DNA of 64,000 nt from Vibrio echinoideorum. GTDB taxonomy: Bacteria > Pseudomonadota > Gammaproteobacteria > Enterobacterales > Vibrionaceae. Location: NCBI RefSeq assembly GCF_024347455.1, contig NZ_AP025484.1, forward strand, positions 1,302,001 through 1,366,000, given 5' to 3'. Below the pieces are notes generated by a model. That model made no database searches. It was not told where the DNA came from and was given only the letters and a program-made list of their open reading frames with translations. Positions 53,633 through 62,628 of the stretch are shown piece by piece. Each line of letters begins with the position of its first letter. Position 1 is the first letter of the stretch. The position numbers were made by a program, and so were the translations under genes.

Positions 53633-54676
53633 TTACTCTTTACCGAATACGTTGTTCTCTTGCTCTTGTACACGGATGAAAGTCGTGCGCTTAGTTAGCT
53701 CTTTAAGCTTTGCTGCGCCTACGTATGTACAAGTTGAACGTACACCACCAAGGATGTCAGAAATCGTGTAATGAACTGAACCACGGTATGGAAGTAAAAC
53801 AGTTTTACCTTCTGCTGCACGGTACTTAGCAACACCACCTGAGTGCTTGTCCATAGCCGACTGTGAAGACATGCCGTAGAACTTCATGTATTGCTTACCG
53901 TCTTGCTCAACTACTTCACCGCCTGACTCCGAGTGACCAGCTAGCATGCCGCCTAGCATTACGAAGTCAGCACCGCCGCCGAACGCTTTAGATACGTCAC
54001 CCGCACATGAACAACCACCGTCACCGATGATCATGCCGCCAAGGCCGTGTGCTGCGTCGCCACACTCAATGATTGCAGAAAGTTGAGGGTAACCTACGCC
54101 TGTTTTAACACGTGTAGTACAAACAGAACCAGGGCCGATACCAACCTTAACAATGTCTGCGCCAGCTAGGATTAGCTCTTCAACCATGTCACCCGTTACA
54201 ACGTTACCCGCAGAGATAACTTTAGTCGGGAATTCAGCACGTACTTTCTGTACGAACTCAACAAGGTGCTCTGAATAACCGTTAGCGATATCAATACAGA
54301 TAAATACAAACTCTTCGCTAAGCGCCATGATCTTCTTAACTTTCTCGAACTCAGCTTCAGACGTACCTGTTGATACAAAAACGTTGTTCAGAGTTTTCTT
54401 GTCTGCTGTTTTAGCAAACTCAGCCCACTGCTCTACTGTGTAGTGCTTGTGTACTGCAGTCATAACACCGTGCTCTGCTAGAGCGGCTGCCATTTCAAAG
54501 CTTGCTACCGAATCCATGTTCGCTGCAATTACTGGAGTACCAGACCATTGACGACCGCTATGCTTGAATGTAAAATCGCGGGTTAATTCAACTTGAGAAC
54601 GGCTTTTAAGGGTAGAACGCTTCGGACGGAAGAGTACATCTTTGAAACCTAACTTAAGTTCTTGTTCGATACGCAT
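53633..54676 (-). CDS. guaC: GMP reductase
   Basis: A 347-residue protein, the exact usual length of proteobacterial Gua[12 protein letters not shown] contains the catalytic cysteine, and ANMDS, GDGGCSC and GGMLAGHSE are IMPDH/GMPR-fold phosphate and cofactor loops. It converts GMP to IMP with NADPH and ammonia release, in purine interconversion. Its 3' coding end (53661-53692) is the target of the transposon homing guide; insertion lies outside the gene, so function is preserved. Its leader contains a terminator-like hairpin right at the predicted transcription start. Confidence 0.97.
   Translation of the reverse strand: MRIEQELKLGFKDVLFRPKRSTLKSRSQVELTRDFTFKHSGRQWSGTPVIAANMDSVASFEMAAALAEHGVMTAVHKHYTVEQWAEFAKTADKKTLNNVFVSTGTSEAEFEKVKKIMALSEEFVFICIDIANGYSEHLVEFVQKVRAEFPTKVISAGNVVTGDMVEELILAGADIVKVGIGPGSVCTTRVKTGVGYPQLSAIIECGDAAHGLGGMIIGDGGCSCAGDVSKAFGGGADFVMLGGMLAGHSESGGEVVEQDGKQYMKFYGMSSQSAMDKHSGGVAKYRAAEGKTVLLPYRGSVHYTISDILGGVRSTCTYVGAAKLKELTKRTTFIRVQEQENNVFGKE
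53661..53692 (-). other. Protospacer of the homing guide inside guaC
   Basis: In coding orientation this 32-mer starts at codon AAG of the [10 protein letters not shown] segment. Versus the atypical spacer it differs at positions 3, 6, 9, 12, 18, 21, 24 and 26 only; the first seven are third codon positions. The flanking dinucleotide is CT, acceptable for the relaxed I-F3 PAM. Its 3' end is 48 nt from the transposon end. Confidence 0.92.
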
Positions 54677-54764
54677 GGTGTTTTCCTTGATTCATAAAAT
54701 TATGTGTCTCTCGCGAAATGCGTAGTAAAACCGTTGGCAGACGAGTTTACTTTTCTTCGGACAC

Positions 54765-54799
54765 AAAAAAACCGGAGCGTTGGCAGACGCTCCGGTTTT
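54765..54799 (-). terminator. Intrinsic-terminator-like hairpin in the guaC leader
   Basis: On the minus strand, CCGGAGCG/CGCTCCGG with an 8-nt loop is followed by seven T. It starts at the predicted guaC transcription start, so it may be a very early attenuator or a 5' stabilising stem. The 12-bp CGTCTGCCAACG spanning its loop recurs at 54732-54743 nearer to the gene. Confidence 0.6.
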
Positions 54800-54803
54800 C
54801 AGC

Positions 54804-54831
54804 ATTATAGGTCGCGATTTACTAACAGCAA
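54804..54831 (-). promoter_or_regulatory. Sigma-70 promoter of guaC
   Basis: Minus-strand TTGCTG, 16-bp spacer, perfect TATAAT, with a start near 54797 and a leader of about 120 nt before ATG 54676. The remainder of the 919-bp gap (54677-55595) shows no gene, tRNA or recognised RNA, only AT-rich DNA up to the terminator at 55486. Confidence 0.7.
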
Positions 54832-55485
54832 GTCTGATATTTCAGTTTTTTTTATGCTATCCTCTCGAAGATTCCATATCTGCTAAAACCTCTCTAACTC
54901 TACTTTTCAACTAAATCCTTACTAATTAACTACTTAGGCATACCTTCACGCAAACACTGTCGCTTTATTGCGCAATCGTTTTCCTCGAAATCACATGTCA
55001 CAATCCACTCATAATGTAGATTTGTGACCAAAGTCGTTCGAAATCACATAAAAATCACACTTTTCTTCAACAAAAAAATGCCCTTTTTTCCTAAATAAAT
55101 TCGATTTTTTCCCAAATTTTCTTTGTTCTCGACCAAATTCGGCAATCTCATGACCTTCTCAGTTCGCCCCAACTAGGAAAAGCACTGTGCAATGGGTTCG
55201 ATCTAGAGGTCAAGATTCACTTAGTTTGGACAATCCAGTACTCACTCTCTATTAAACAACCCCTTCAAGTCGAAGTTTTATAAAGATGAGATTTATAAAC
55301 CAGTAATATTAGCATTCGAAAACACACAGCTTTCTAACCGAGTAACTCATAATATCGAGATCATTCAGTAAAAATTATTGGATAAAAGGATGTTGCTAAC
55401 ACCAGAAGCGGAGTAACTGAGTATGCTTGTAGTGATCTAAATTCAAGAATTGAAGGTTAGAAAACCAACCTGAAGAATAAAAAGC

Positions 55486-55522
55486 AAAAAAATGGCTAAG
55501 GTGATTAACCTTAGCCATTTTT
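55486..55522. terminator. Hairpin terminator after the PAS gene
   Basis: AATGGCTAAGGT and ACCTTAGCCATT arms with a 5-nt loop, A-run before and T-run after, so it can act on both strands. It ends the leftward PAS/CheX operon. Confidence 0.85.
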
Positions 55523-55595
55523 ATTCGATGATTAGACTGATGCTACTACGCACATAGAAAAGTGCTGTTTGGCACAAAGAACAGTGCTAGCGCTT

Positions 55596-56024
55596 TTAAG
55601 AAACCAAGGCTTCTGCAGTCGCATCTTGAATAGACAAGAACAATGAGGTGACCTGCCCTGTTGGCGAGCGCATCGGGTTGAGCGTTACGTTCTGGTACAT
55701 GAAATCGGCTTGTTGAGTCACGGGTCTAACGTTACGACACTTGAACAAGTAAGGCCTTTGCTGCCATGTAATGAAGCTGCGGCAGCCTAGATCGTAGACT
55801 GGCTTGGTTTTGAGCCTAAACCACTCTTCAGGGATCTCAGGGAACAGTTCAAAGATAGACTTACCAATAGCATCATGCGATTGCTTGCCACTATGGTGCG
55901 TCATGAAGCCGTTCCAAACTTGCACCTGAAAATCACGATTGATGACCACCAGCCCCATATCGACGTTTTGAACCATGTCCACCATCCAGTGGAACTGTTC
56001 AAATTCAGCAGGAAGATTCAGCAT
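55596..56024 (-). CDS. PAS-domain signalling protein
   Basis: A 142-residue single PAS domain (VDMGLVVINRDFQVQVWN at the start, GKSIFELFPEIPEEWF, then a beta sheet ending SLFLSIQDAT). There is no output domain, so it must signal to another protein. It starts 1 bp after the receiver/CheX gene stop, so the two form an operon and probably a sensing pair. Confidence 0.85.
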   Translation of the reverse strand: MLNLPAEFEQFHWMVDMVQNVDMGLVVINRDFQVQVWNGFMTHHSGKQSHDAIGKSIFELFPEIPEEWFRLKTKPVYDLGCRSFITWQQRPYLFKCRNVRPVTQQADFMYQNVTLNPMRSPTGQVTSLFLSIQDATAEALVS

Positions 56025-56025
56025 A

Positions 56026-57030
56026 TTAAAACTCCTCCATCAGGTAGGCCAATTTGTTATCTAGAAGAGGCAGAGACTCATCAACGAACATAAACAGCAG
56101 GTCACAACGGATAGAAGTGCCATCAATGTTGTAGCTGACTTCAAAGGTCATGGTCTTTTTGAACGAGCCGCTGGTATTTTCAATCACCGAATCAATCGAG
56201 ATGTGTTGACCTAGAAGCACAGGAGAACTCTGGAAAAAACGGACTTCTGATTGCTCCCCTAACCCATTCAAGAATGAACCCACCAAAATGTTCGACACAT
56301 CCATCAGTAATTCTAGTTCTTCTAGCTGCTCACTTTCGGTGGGTACCTTCATGAGCTTTTTAAGGTCGCTAACGCTGGAATCACTCAGTAATACTAGTGC
56401 TTCACCTGCAATACCTTCACCACTAAAGCCTTGGCAAACACCAGATACTTGGTCGTTATCAGCTAGGTCGCGAAGTGCCATGTGCAATTCACTCACTTCA
56501 AAGATGTTGACGTTTGGAAGTGGTAAATGAACAAATACATTAAAGTGACGAGCTAGAGCATCAGCAGCACGGCCTATCGCTACGTTCGCCACTTCCATAT
56601 AGATATCGCGTCTGCGCAATATTGGAAGTTCGAGAGCGGTTGGAGTATACAGTTGAGGCTGTTTTGGCGGCTCAACATGCTCACGTAAAATAGCTTTTAG
56701 CGCTTCTTTATCGATCGGTTTTTGCAAAAACGCTTTAGCACCAAGGTCCATGACCTTCTGCTGCGCTTTTGGTTGTATGTCACCCGAAACAACAACAACA
56801 GGCGTGGTATCGCCCAAGCGTAGCATCTCTTCCAATGTGCCATAGCCGTCTAATTCCGGCATGGTGAGGTCGAGGAACATCAATTTAAATTGGTTTTGAG
56901 CTAACTCTTCAAGTGCATTAAGCCCATGAACAGCAAAAGTTATATCTGCATTTAGAGAACTAGGCAGTGATCGAGCCATCTGCTTCCTTGCTAACGCAGA
57001 ATCATCACATATAAGAACTGGGAACGACAT
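56026..57030 (-). CDS. Response regulator with CheX/CheC-type domain
   Basis: A 334-residue protein. Residues ~4-120 are a receiver domain: acidic pair CDD at 8-10, LMFLDLTMPELDGYG with the phospho-acceptor Asp near 54, VVSGD, and K in LQKPIDKE. The C-terminal ~190 residues resemble the CheC/CheX/FliY phosphatase fold (ELLMDVSNILVGSFLNGLGE). Such fusions dephosphorylate CheY-like regulators or couple a receiver to phosphatase control. It heads a two-gene operon with the PAS protein. Confidence 0.88.
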   Translation of the reverse strand: MSFPVLICDDSALARKQMARSLPSSLNADITFAVHGLNALEELAQNQFKLMFLDLTMPELDGYGTLEEMLRLGDTTPVVVVSGDIQPKAQQKVMDLGAKAFLQKPIDKEALKAILREHVEPPKQPQLYTPTALELPILRRRDIYMEVANVAIGRAADALARHFNVFVHLPLPNVNIFEVSELHMALRDLADNDQVSGVCQGFSGEGIAGEALVLLSDSSVSDLKKLMKVPTESEQLEELELLMDVSNILVGSFLNGLGEQSEVRFFQSSPVLLGQHISIDSVIENTSGSFKKTMTFEVSYNIDGTSIRCDLLFMFVDESLPLLDNKLAYLMEEF

Positions 57031-57357
57031 AAATGCACCACCGACAAATTAAAGCTAATTCGGACGAGTGTAACAGAACATTATGGTATCAGGTACGGGG
57101 TGAATGGATTTATGTGTAGATTATTAGTAAGAATGATGGAACAAGCAGGTAAGCTATTATCTGGCATTATTCTTCATGAAAAACAATATGCTACAAAGGT
57201 AATAACCGTTCGTCATTATAGAGTAATAGCACTTTTTTATGGAACAACAGCACTAGTTTATGAAATGGCAGCCTTAATAAGTGACTTTATTAAGGCTCGG
57301 TTTGCTCATTCATTTATCGGCTTTATGTAGCCATGATAAGAGACGCAGTGTGAAGAA
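57031..57357. other. Intergenic stretch with an inverted repeat
   Basis: No convincing gene: a 76-codon frame (57100-57330, GTG start) has little protein-like character. GCCTTAATAA and TTATTAAGGC at 57271-57296 form a hairpin without a T-run. Nothing else was recognised. Confidence 0.5.
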
Positions 57358-57603
57358 CTAGAACTGGTACGAAGGCCATAAGATCAGTAAAGCGAAACGA
57401 ATGACCACAGCAAACACCAATAAAGCGATACCCAAACGATACCATTTGTATTCCGCGATACTCATTGGGATACGCTTATAAAACATCGTAATCACGCCCT
57501 TCCAATCACTACTGCGTCTTCCGTACTGCATCATGCTAGTCAAAACAAACAGTGCGCCAAGCACTAACATTCCTTTTTCAGCCCAGAACAATCCAACTTC
57601 CAT
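57358..57603 (-). CDS. Small conserved-looking membrane protein
   Basis: About 81 residues from ATG 57603, chosen because AAGGA lies eight bases upstream; a longer frame starts at 57633. Two hydrophobic helices (GMLVLGALFVLTSMM and LGIALLVFAVVIRFALLIL) flank a basic loop with YKRIPMS. No family assigned. It is a single gene with no obvious operon partner. Confidence 0.65.
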   Translation of the reverse strand: MEVGLFWAEKGMLVLGALFVLTSMMQYGRRSSDWKGVITMFYKRIPMSIAEYKWYRLGIALLVFAVVIRFALLILWPSYQF

Positions 57604-57828
57604 TTGTACATTCCTTGATAAGACATTTAGCAACTCAATTCATTCTAGTCACCTTTGCGCTCGGTTTCTGTAAGACCAAGGTCTAACTCGTTCTGTGCTA
57701 TCTGGACGTACCTATCTGGACGCTCCTAGTTGAACGTAACTAGCTGCGCGAACTTAACTGAACAGCGTGTTCATATCGAGTTCAGCTTCGCCACTTATAC
57801 TCATGCTTCCACTAACAGGAGAAACTCA

Positions 57829-58266
57829 ATGAAATCACTGAAAAAGTCGCTTTGTGTATTAGCTGCTTCAGCTTTACTCGTTACCGCTCCGTTTGTGAGT
57901 GCTTCTTCACCACAACAACCGCCTCAGCCAGCAATGAGCCCACTACAAATGGTCATTGCTTCTTTAAATCTAACCGAAGAGCAGCAAGCTGAAGTGTTCT
58001 CTCTTGTTGAAGATTATCAATCCGATAGAACTGAGATTGATATGGATAACGCGATAGAACTTAAGAAAAAACAGATCAGCCTTGTCACTCAACCTGAGTT
58101 TGATGAAGCCGAGATGGAAAAGGTTATCGACACTGTTCAGGCAACAGAGAAAACGCTAGTGATGCAAGAGATGCGCCTGAAGAACAACATTTATAATGTG
58201 CTAACCAATGAGCAGAAAGAGCAATTCAAAACAATGATGAAGTCCGTGTTGTCTGGTAACAAGTAG
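57829..58266 (+). CDS. Periplasmic Spy/CpxP-like protein
   Basis: ATG 57829 is chosen for the AGGAG 7 bases upstream and because it begins a clean signal peptide (KKSLCVLAASALLVTAPFVSA, with a cleavage site after SASS or nearby). The mature ~120 residues are helical with two LTxxQ-type motifs (LNLTEEQQAEV and LTNEQKEQF), the mark of Spy/CpxP periplasmic chaperones and stress modulators. It is monocistronic and followed by a bidirectional terminator. Confidence 0.8.
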   Translation: MKSLKKSLCVLAASALLVTAPFVSASSPQQPPQPAMSPLQMVIASLNLTEEQQAEVFSLVEDYQSDRTEIDMDNAIELKKKQISLVTQPEFDEAEMEKVIDTVQATEKTLVMQEMRLKNNIYNVLTNEQKEQFKTMMKSVLSGNK

Positions 58267-58360
58267 ACGTCACTCTTTGCCTTGATAGCGATAAGTTGAT
58301 CCTTGCCCGCAGATACATGTCGCATACAAACATAAGACCGAATCAGAAAAATGAGAACAA

Positions 58361-58396
58361 AAAAAGCCGCAGTCGTTACGATGACTGCGGCTTTTT
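58361..58396. terminator. Bidirectional terminator between CpxP-like gene and MATE pump
   Basis: AAAAAGCCGCAGTC and GACTGCGGCTTTTT arms with an 8-nt loop. The A- and T-runs on either side let it work for both convergent genes. Confidence 0.92.
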
Positions 58397-58422
58397 ATTG
58401 CTCAGTATGTGTCTTTACCAGC

Positions 58423-59775
58423 TCACGTGTAAGCTTGATTCGACAAATCTGGAGACTGATTGTTCTTTTGAATCACGCGCATCAGTTGGATAAGCAGCAA
58501 AATACCGGTCACACCTAAGCCCACACCGATCCCGCCCCAAATCCCCGCCAGTTGGAATTGTGGCATCAAATACCAAGCTGCAGGCAGGCCAAATACCCAA
58601 TAACCGATTGCAGTCATTACGGTTGGCATCGAGACAATCTTCATGCCTCTCAGCAAATTAATCGCCAACAATTGCCAAGCATCAACAATAAAGCAAAGAG
58701 CGACCACCCAAATAACAGAAGCCAGTAATGAAGTCATCGCGCCTGTTCCATCATCCAGTTTGAAGATAGAAGCGATCATTTCTGGCCAGATGATGAACAC
58801 GGCAGATAACACCACACTCAAAACTGAAACCAAGATAAAGCTTTGAATCGACGTTCGCTTGATTCCTTCATAGTTACCCGCACCGAAATCACGACCAACC
58901 AAAATAGCGGCAGCTTGTGAAAAACCGAAATTAAAGTTCCAAGTAAAACTTAGGCATTGAAGCAAGATTTGATGCAGTGCCAACGAGGCAATACTGATCG
59001 TCCCCGCCATTAAAGTGCCGCCGTAAATAAGCCCATGCTCAAGCAACGCGGCTAACCCGATAGGTAAACCCATCATTAGCAAAGGGCTCATCAACTTAAT
59101 TGAGTACTCTTCGGTATTTAACCAAGGAGCGAATTGTTTGAACTCATCACGCTTGAACACCCAAACCGTGTATCCAACCATCACGATAAATGCCGCGATA
59201 GCCGTACCTAAGCCAAGCCCCGCTAATCCCATATCTAATTGGAAGGTTAGGAGGTAGCTCACTGGCACATTCAGAATCACGGTGATGATAGACATCACTA
59301 GAATGGATCGCACGTTACCAAACGCACTGGTTAAGCCACGAAGCACCAACAATATAAGCGAAGGCAGCATCACCCATTTCAGAGCATGCACGTATTCCAT
59401 GGCTAAAGTGATCACTTCTTGTGGCTGTTTGGCCGCATCTAATACCAGTGGCGCAAACCAGAAGCTTGCCATCAAGCTGACACTAAGTACGAATGCCAAC
59501 ATAATTGCGCCTTTAACAGCCAACCTAATTTGGGTATTACCAAACTCTGGGCGTGCAACTCGCTGACCATAAGCAATAGCAATTAAGTTCGCGACACAGC
59601 CAACGGTACTGCTGGCAATAATAAAAATGAAAAAGTAAATAGAAGCACCTAATCCACCAGCCGCAAGCGCCGACACACTAATACGCGACATCATCCAAAC
59701 ATCAGTCAGGACGAGTGCCATAGATATCAGCTGTGAAATGATCAAAGGGAATGCTAGTGCGAGTATTTTTTTCAT
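58423..59775 (-). CDS. MATE-family multidrug efflux transporter
   Basis: A 450-residue integral membrane protein with twelve hydrophobic segments in two similar halves. The N-terminus (LALAFPLIISQLISMALVLTDVWMMSRIS) is typical of MATE proteins. These use a sodium or proton gradient to export cationic drugs. It is divergent from a LysR-type regulator with a 100-bp gap, so that regulator is the likely controller. Complete length, no disruption seen. Confidence 0.92.
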   Translation of the reverse strand: MKKILALAFPLIISQLISMALVLTDVWMMSRISVSALAAGGLGASIYFFIFIIASSTVGCVANLIAIAYGQRVARPEFGNTQIRLAVKGAIMLAFVLSVSLMASFWFAPLVLDAAKQPQEVITLAMEYVHALKWVMLPSLILLVLRGLTSAFGNVRSILVMSIITVILNVPVSYLLTFQLDMGLAGLGLGTAIAAFIVMVGYTVWVFKRDEFKQFAPWLNTEEYSIKLMSPLLMMGLPIGLAALLEHGLIYGGTLMAGTISIASLALHQILLQCLSFTWNFNFGFSQAAAILVGRDFGAGNYEGIKRTSIQSFILVSVLSVVLSAVFIIWPEMIASIFKLDDGTGAMTSLLASVIWVVALCFIVDAWQLLAINLLRGMKIVSMPTVMTAIGYWVFGLPAAWYLMPQFQLAGIWGGIGVGLGVTGILLLIQLMRVIQKNNQSPDLSNQAYT

Positions 59776-59875
59776 GAGCGCCTCAAGTTATTTCGGCCAA
59801 AATACGATCGATGAGGCTGGTGTTCAATTGATAAATTTGCGACTCTAGCATTCCATAAACTCATGCGAACGAATT

Positions 59876-60832
59876 ATGACCCCATATCCGAGCTTGCCAT
59901 CCTCACATAATGGCTTAAAAGCCTTCGAAGCTGTAGCAAGGCTAATGAGCTTTACGTTAGCCGCCGATGAGCTTCACGTAACACAGAGTGCGATCAGCCG
60001 TCAGATAAAGCAGCTTGAAGATGAGCTCAGCGCATCACTGGTTGTTCGCAAACACAGAGCAATTGAACTCACACCTCAAGGGCATGATTTATATAAAGTA
60101 TTGCGTGAGAGCTATGGCAATATCGAAGCGGTGATGGCGTCTTGGAAAGATCCCACGCAAAAGCGAATCGTTATTAAAGCAACCTTGAGCTTTGCCACCC
60201 GTGTACTGATATCTAAAGTGCGAGAGCTGAATGAACGCTACTCGGATTATGAGATAGTGATTGTTCCTGTGATAGAAGAAGATGAAGCGATCAATAGCAG
60301 TGAGTATGACCTACTGATCTTTCACACTCGTTTCGAAAAACGTTATGACAATGCACCAGATATTACCTTCTTACGTGAAGAGTTTATGGCTCCAGTGTGT
60401 TCCACGAACATAATTACTGAAGACACCGATTTAACTTCCATTTTAACAATGCCTCGCATTCACCCAACACTCGACCACCATGACTGGAAGGCTTGGCTTG
60501 CAGATGTAGAGTCCCCTCCAAAGAAGTCCGTCAGGAATACCAGTTTCTTATCGTTAGATATGGCACTCAGTGCGTGTTTATCGGGCGAAGGTGTGACGGT
60601 TACGGATTTGCTTTTGGTTTTACAAGAACTGCAACGCGGCTTTTTGTATTGTCCAGAGCACGCCAAGCTCCAGCACAGTGCTTGGACGTATTACACTCAC
60701 CAGCGTACTCTTGCTCCCGTTATAGACGATCTTATTGATTGGCTTAGAGGAGAAACAGCAAAAGAGATCGAATTACTAAAGCAACTTGCGCTGCAATACC
60801 ATTGGTCTGGCGTGATTAAAGACCTGGATTAG
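59876..60832 (+). CDS. LysR-family transcriptional regulator
   Basis: A 318-residue regulator. The N-terminal winged helix reads FTLAADELHVTQSAISRQIKQLEDEL, followed by a linker helix and a substrate-binding domain of the GcvA-like group. It probably senses a small ligand and controls the divergent MATE gene across the shared 100-bp gap. The start at ATG 59876 is the first in frame and places the HTH at the normal distance. Confidence 0.92.
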   Translation: MTPYPSLPSSHNGLKAFEAVARLMSFTLAADELHVTQSAISRQIKQLEDELSASLVVRKHRAIELTPQGHDLYKVLRESYGNIEAVMASWKDPTQKRIVIKATLSFATRVLISKVRELNERYSDYEIVIVPVIEEDEAINSSEYDLLIFHTRFEKRYDNAPDITFLREEFMAPVCSTNIITEDTDLTSILTMPRIHPTLDHHDWKAWLADVESPPKKSVRNTSFLSLDMALSACLSGEGVTVTDLLLVLQELQRGFLYCPEHAKLQHSAWTYYTHQRTLAPVIDDLIDWLRGETAKEIELLKQLALQYHWSGVIKDLD

Positions 60833-60872
60833 CTAAAGAAATAGTAAGTAAAAACCTCAAACCAAAACACAA

Positions 60873-60902
60873 ATAAGCCGCAGTCTTTGCTGCGGCTTAT
60901 GC
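60873..60902. terminator. Hairpin between LysR gene and amylase gene
   Basis: AATAAGCCGCAG and CTGCGGCTTAT arms, 6-nt loop, weak T-runs. Probable terminator for one or both convergent genes. Confidence 0.6.
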
Positions 60903-60960
60903 TTTCTGAGCGGTCGTGTTTAGCTTTTATTCGGTCTCCCTAGAAAACTGAACACTACAA

Positions 60961-62361
60961 CTACAACTTAAACATACGTGCGCTGCGTGGTGGTAAATTG
61001 AAGGTATGGTAGCGAGAAGAAATGGTTTCTGTAGCGCTGCTTAATACGTCTTTGTATTGAACATTCCAGTTGAACTCATGTTGGTAGGTATCAACAGTAA
61101 CCCCGCGGGTTTCACCGCACTTGTTGATACCCACAACCCCTTCTTTGCCACGCTTGAATAGCAAAGTACATTGGTCGCTCGAAATCATCGTCATCGATTT
61201 ACCTTGCATCGCGTTATGGAAGCTCAACATGCTCTTCATCGTTGAACTATTCCATACATTGCCCCAACGACCATTATCTTTGTCTTCAGAGTCCGGAAGA
61301 TCATCGCTGTAGATCAACGGTGTACCACCATCTTTGCCAAGGATATAAGCGTAAGCGAGTTGCTCATCTTGTGGATCCATGATTTGGTAACGGAAGCCGT
61401 CATTGGTTGGAATATCATGCGTGATCGCGAAGGTGATCGAGCGATTGTCATCCAGTGCTTGGCCGTACGCTTTAGGATTGTGTAGTTGGTTCAAACCTCC
61501 GTTCATAGAGAAGGCCGAGCGAATAGAAGCAAACAACGGGAAATCGTACGCAGAGTGATTGGTATTGTTTAGGTATGGCGCTAAAAACGACTCATAGCCA
61601 CTGTTCCCTGCTCCACCACTGGTAATCACCTCACCAAACACATGCATGTTCGAGGTAATCTCAGACGTAAATACTTGATCGATTTGGTACTGACTCATGT
61701 GTTTTACGGCATCAATACGGAAGCCTTTGACTCCCATATCTTTTAGGGCTTTTAAATATAGACGTTGCTGTGAAACCACCCAATTGTTTGGATCCAAATC
61801 TGGAAGACCAACATCACCATCTGCACCACATAAACGCCAATACTGAACGTGACCAGGATCGTTCCAATCCGAAATACAGCCTGCGGGGTGGAAATCGTTA
61901 GCCGAGACAAAACCTTGCGCTAGGTTGCCAAACAGAGTCTGGTCAGCATAGTAGCTTGAACGGCTCGCATAATCGTTTAGCAATTCTGTGCCTGGGTAAT
62001 CCAAGTCACTTCGCTTCCAGCTTTCATTGGCCATATGATTGAGCACCACATCGGCATACACATCAACACCGACGCTTTTTAATGCGGCGATCATTGTGGC
62101 TAGATCTTGTTTGTTCCCCAAAGGAGAATCAATGGTTCGCAAATCTTGAGGTTGATAGCGAGCCCACCATTGGGTACCGCTGGATTTCATTGCAGGCGCG
62201 ACGAGTACTTTCTTGTAACCCGCTTGAGCAATCTGATTGGCGTTGGCCGTTACGTCCGAATACTTCCAGTTGAAAGCGTGCAAAATGGTATCAGCGTAGG
62301 TAACTGAACTGAAAGAACAAGCGGCAAGTGCGGATATGAGTAGGGTATTTATTGGTTTCAT
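60961..62361 (-). CDS. Secreted alpha-amylase (GH13)
   Basis: A 466-residue protein with a signal peptide (residues ~1-23, ending VTYAD). The GH13 motifs are in order: DVVLNH (region I), GFRIDAVKH with the nucleophile Asp near 217, FGEV with the acid Glu near 243, and FAITHDIP with the transition-state Asp near 313. It hydrolyses alpha-1,4 bonds of starch or glycogen outside the cell. Single domain set, no starch-binding module seen. It is divergent from the EamA gene with 267 bp between; no maltose-type operator was recognised there. Confidence 0.93.
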   Translation of the reverse strand: MKPINTLLISALAACSFSSVTYADTILHAFNWKYSDVTANANQIAQAGYKKVLVAPAMKSSGTQWWARYQPQDLRTIDSPLGNKQDLATMIAALKSVGVDVYADVVLNHMANESWKRSDLDYPGTELLNDYASRSSYYADQTLFGNLAQGFVSANDFHPAGCISDWNDPGHVQYWRLCGADGDVGLPDLDPNNWVVSQQRLYLKALKDMGVKGFRIDAVKHMSQYQIDQVFTSEITSNMHVFGEVITSGGAGNSGYESFLAPYLNNTNHSAYDFPLFASIRSAFSMNGGLNQLHNPKAYGQALDDNRSITFAITHDIPTNDGFRYQIMDPQDEQLAYAYILGKDGGTPLIYSDDLPDSEDKDNGRWGNVWNSSTMKSMLSFHNAMQGKSMTMISSDQCTLLFKRGKEGVVGINKCGETRGVTVDTYQHEFNWNVQYKDVLSSATETISSRYHTFNLPPRSARMFKL

Positions 62362-62569
62362 AGAACATATCTCTCATTATAAATTCACAAGAATGATATG
62401 AGTGAAAGTGATAATTAAAATGATCGATAAATCAGAGTTGAATTAGCGTCACCTTCTGTTGGTGTCGATTTTATAAAACTGAGTCATAACCGATATTATG
62501 TGGGATAAAGGCACGCATAACTGAAATGAGAATTAATTGAGTCAAGTTGACTATAACAAGACAAAGACT

Positions 62570-62599
62570 TTGGTCGGCGATTCTAAACTAAGTTATGAT
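62570..62599 (+). promoter_or_regulatory. Possible sigma-70 promoter of the EamA gene
   Basis: TTGGTC, 18-bp spacer, TATGAT, ending 30 bp before ATG 62629. The rest of 62362-62569 shows nothing recognisable. Confidence 0.4.
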
Positions 62600-62628
62600 T
62601 CCTTCTCCCTCAACCGATTGATATTTTT

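Noticed and set aside
54880..55480. A small RNA or riboswitch in the long gap right of guaC
   Set aside because: No compact stem set, promoter-terminator pair or known consensus could be supported by eye.
57100..57330. 76-codon plus-strand frame as a gene
   Set aside because: GTG start without a convincing ribosome site beyond GGGGTGA-like DNA, no family resemblance, and it contains a strong inverted repeat.
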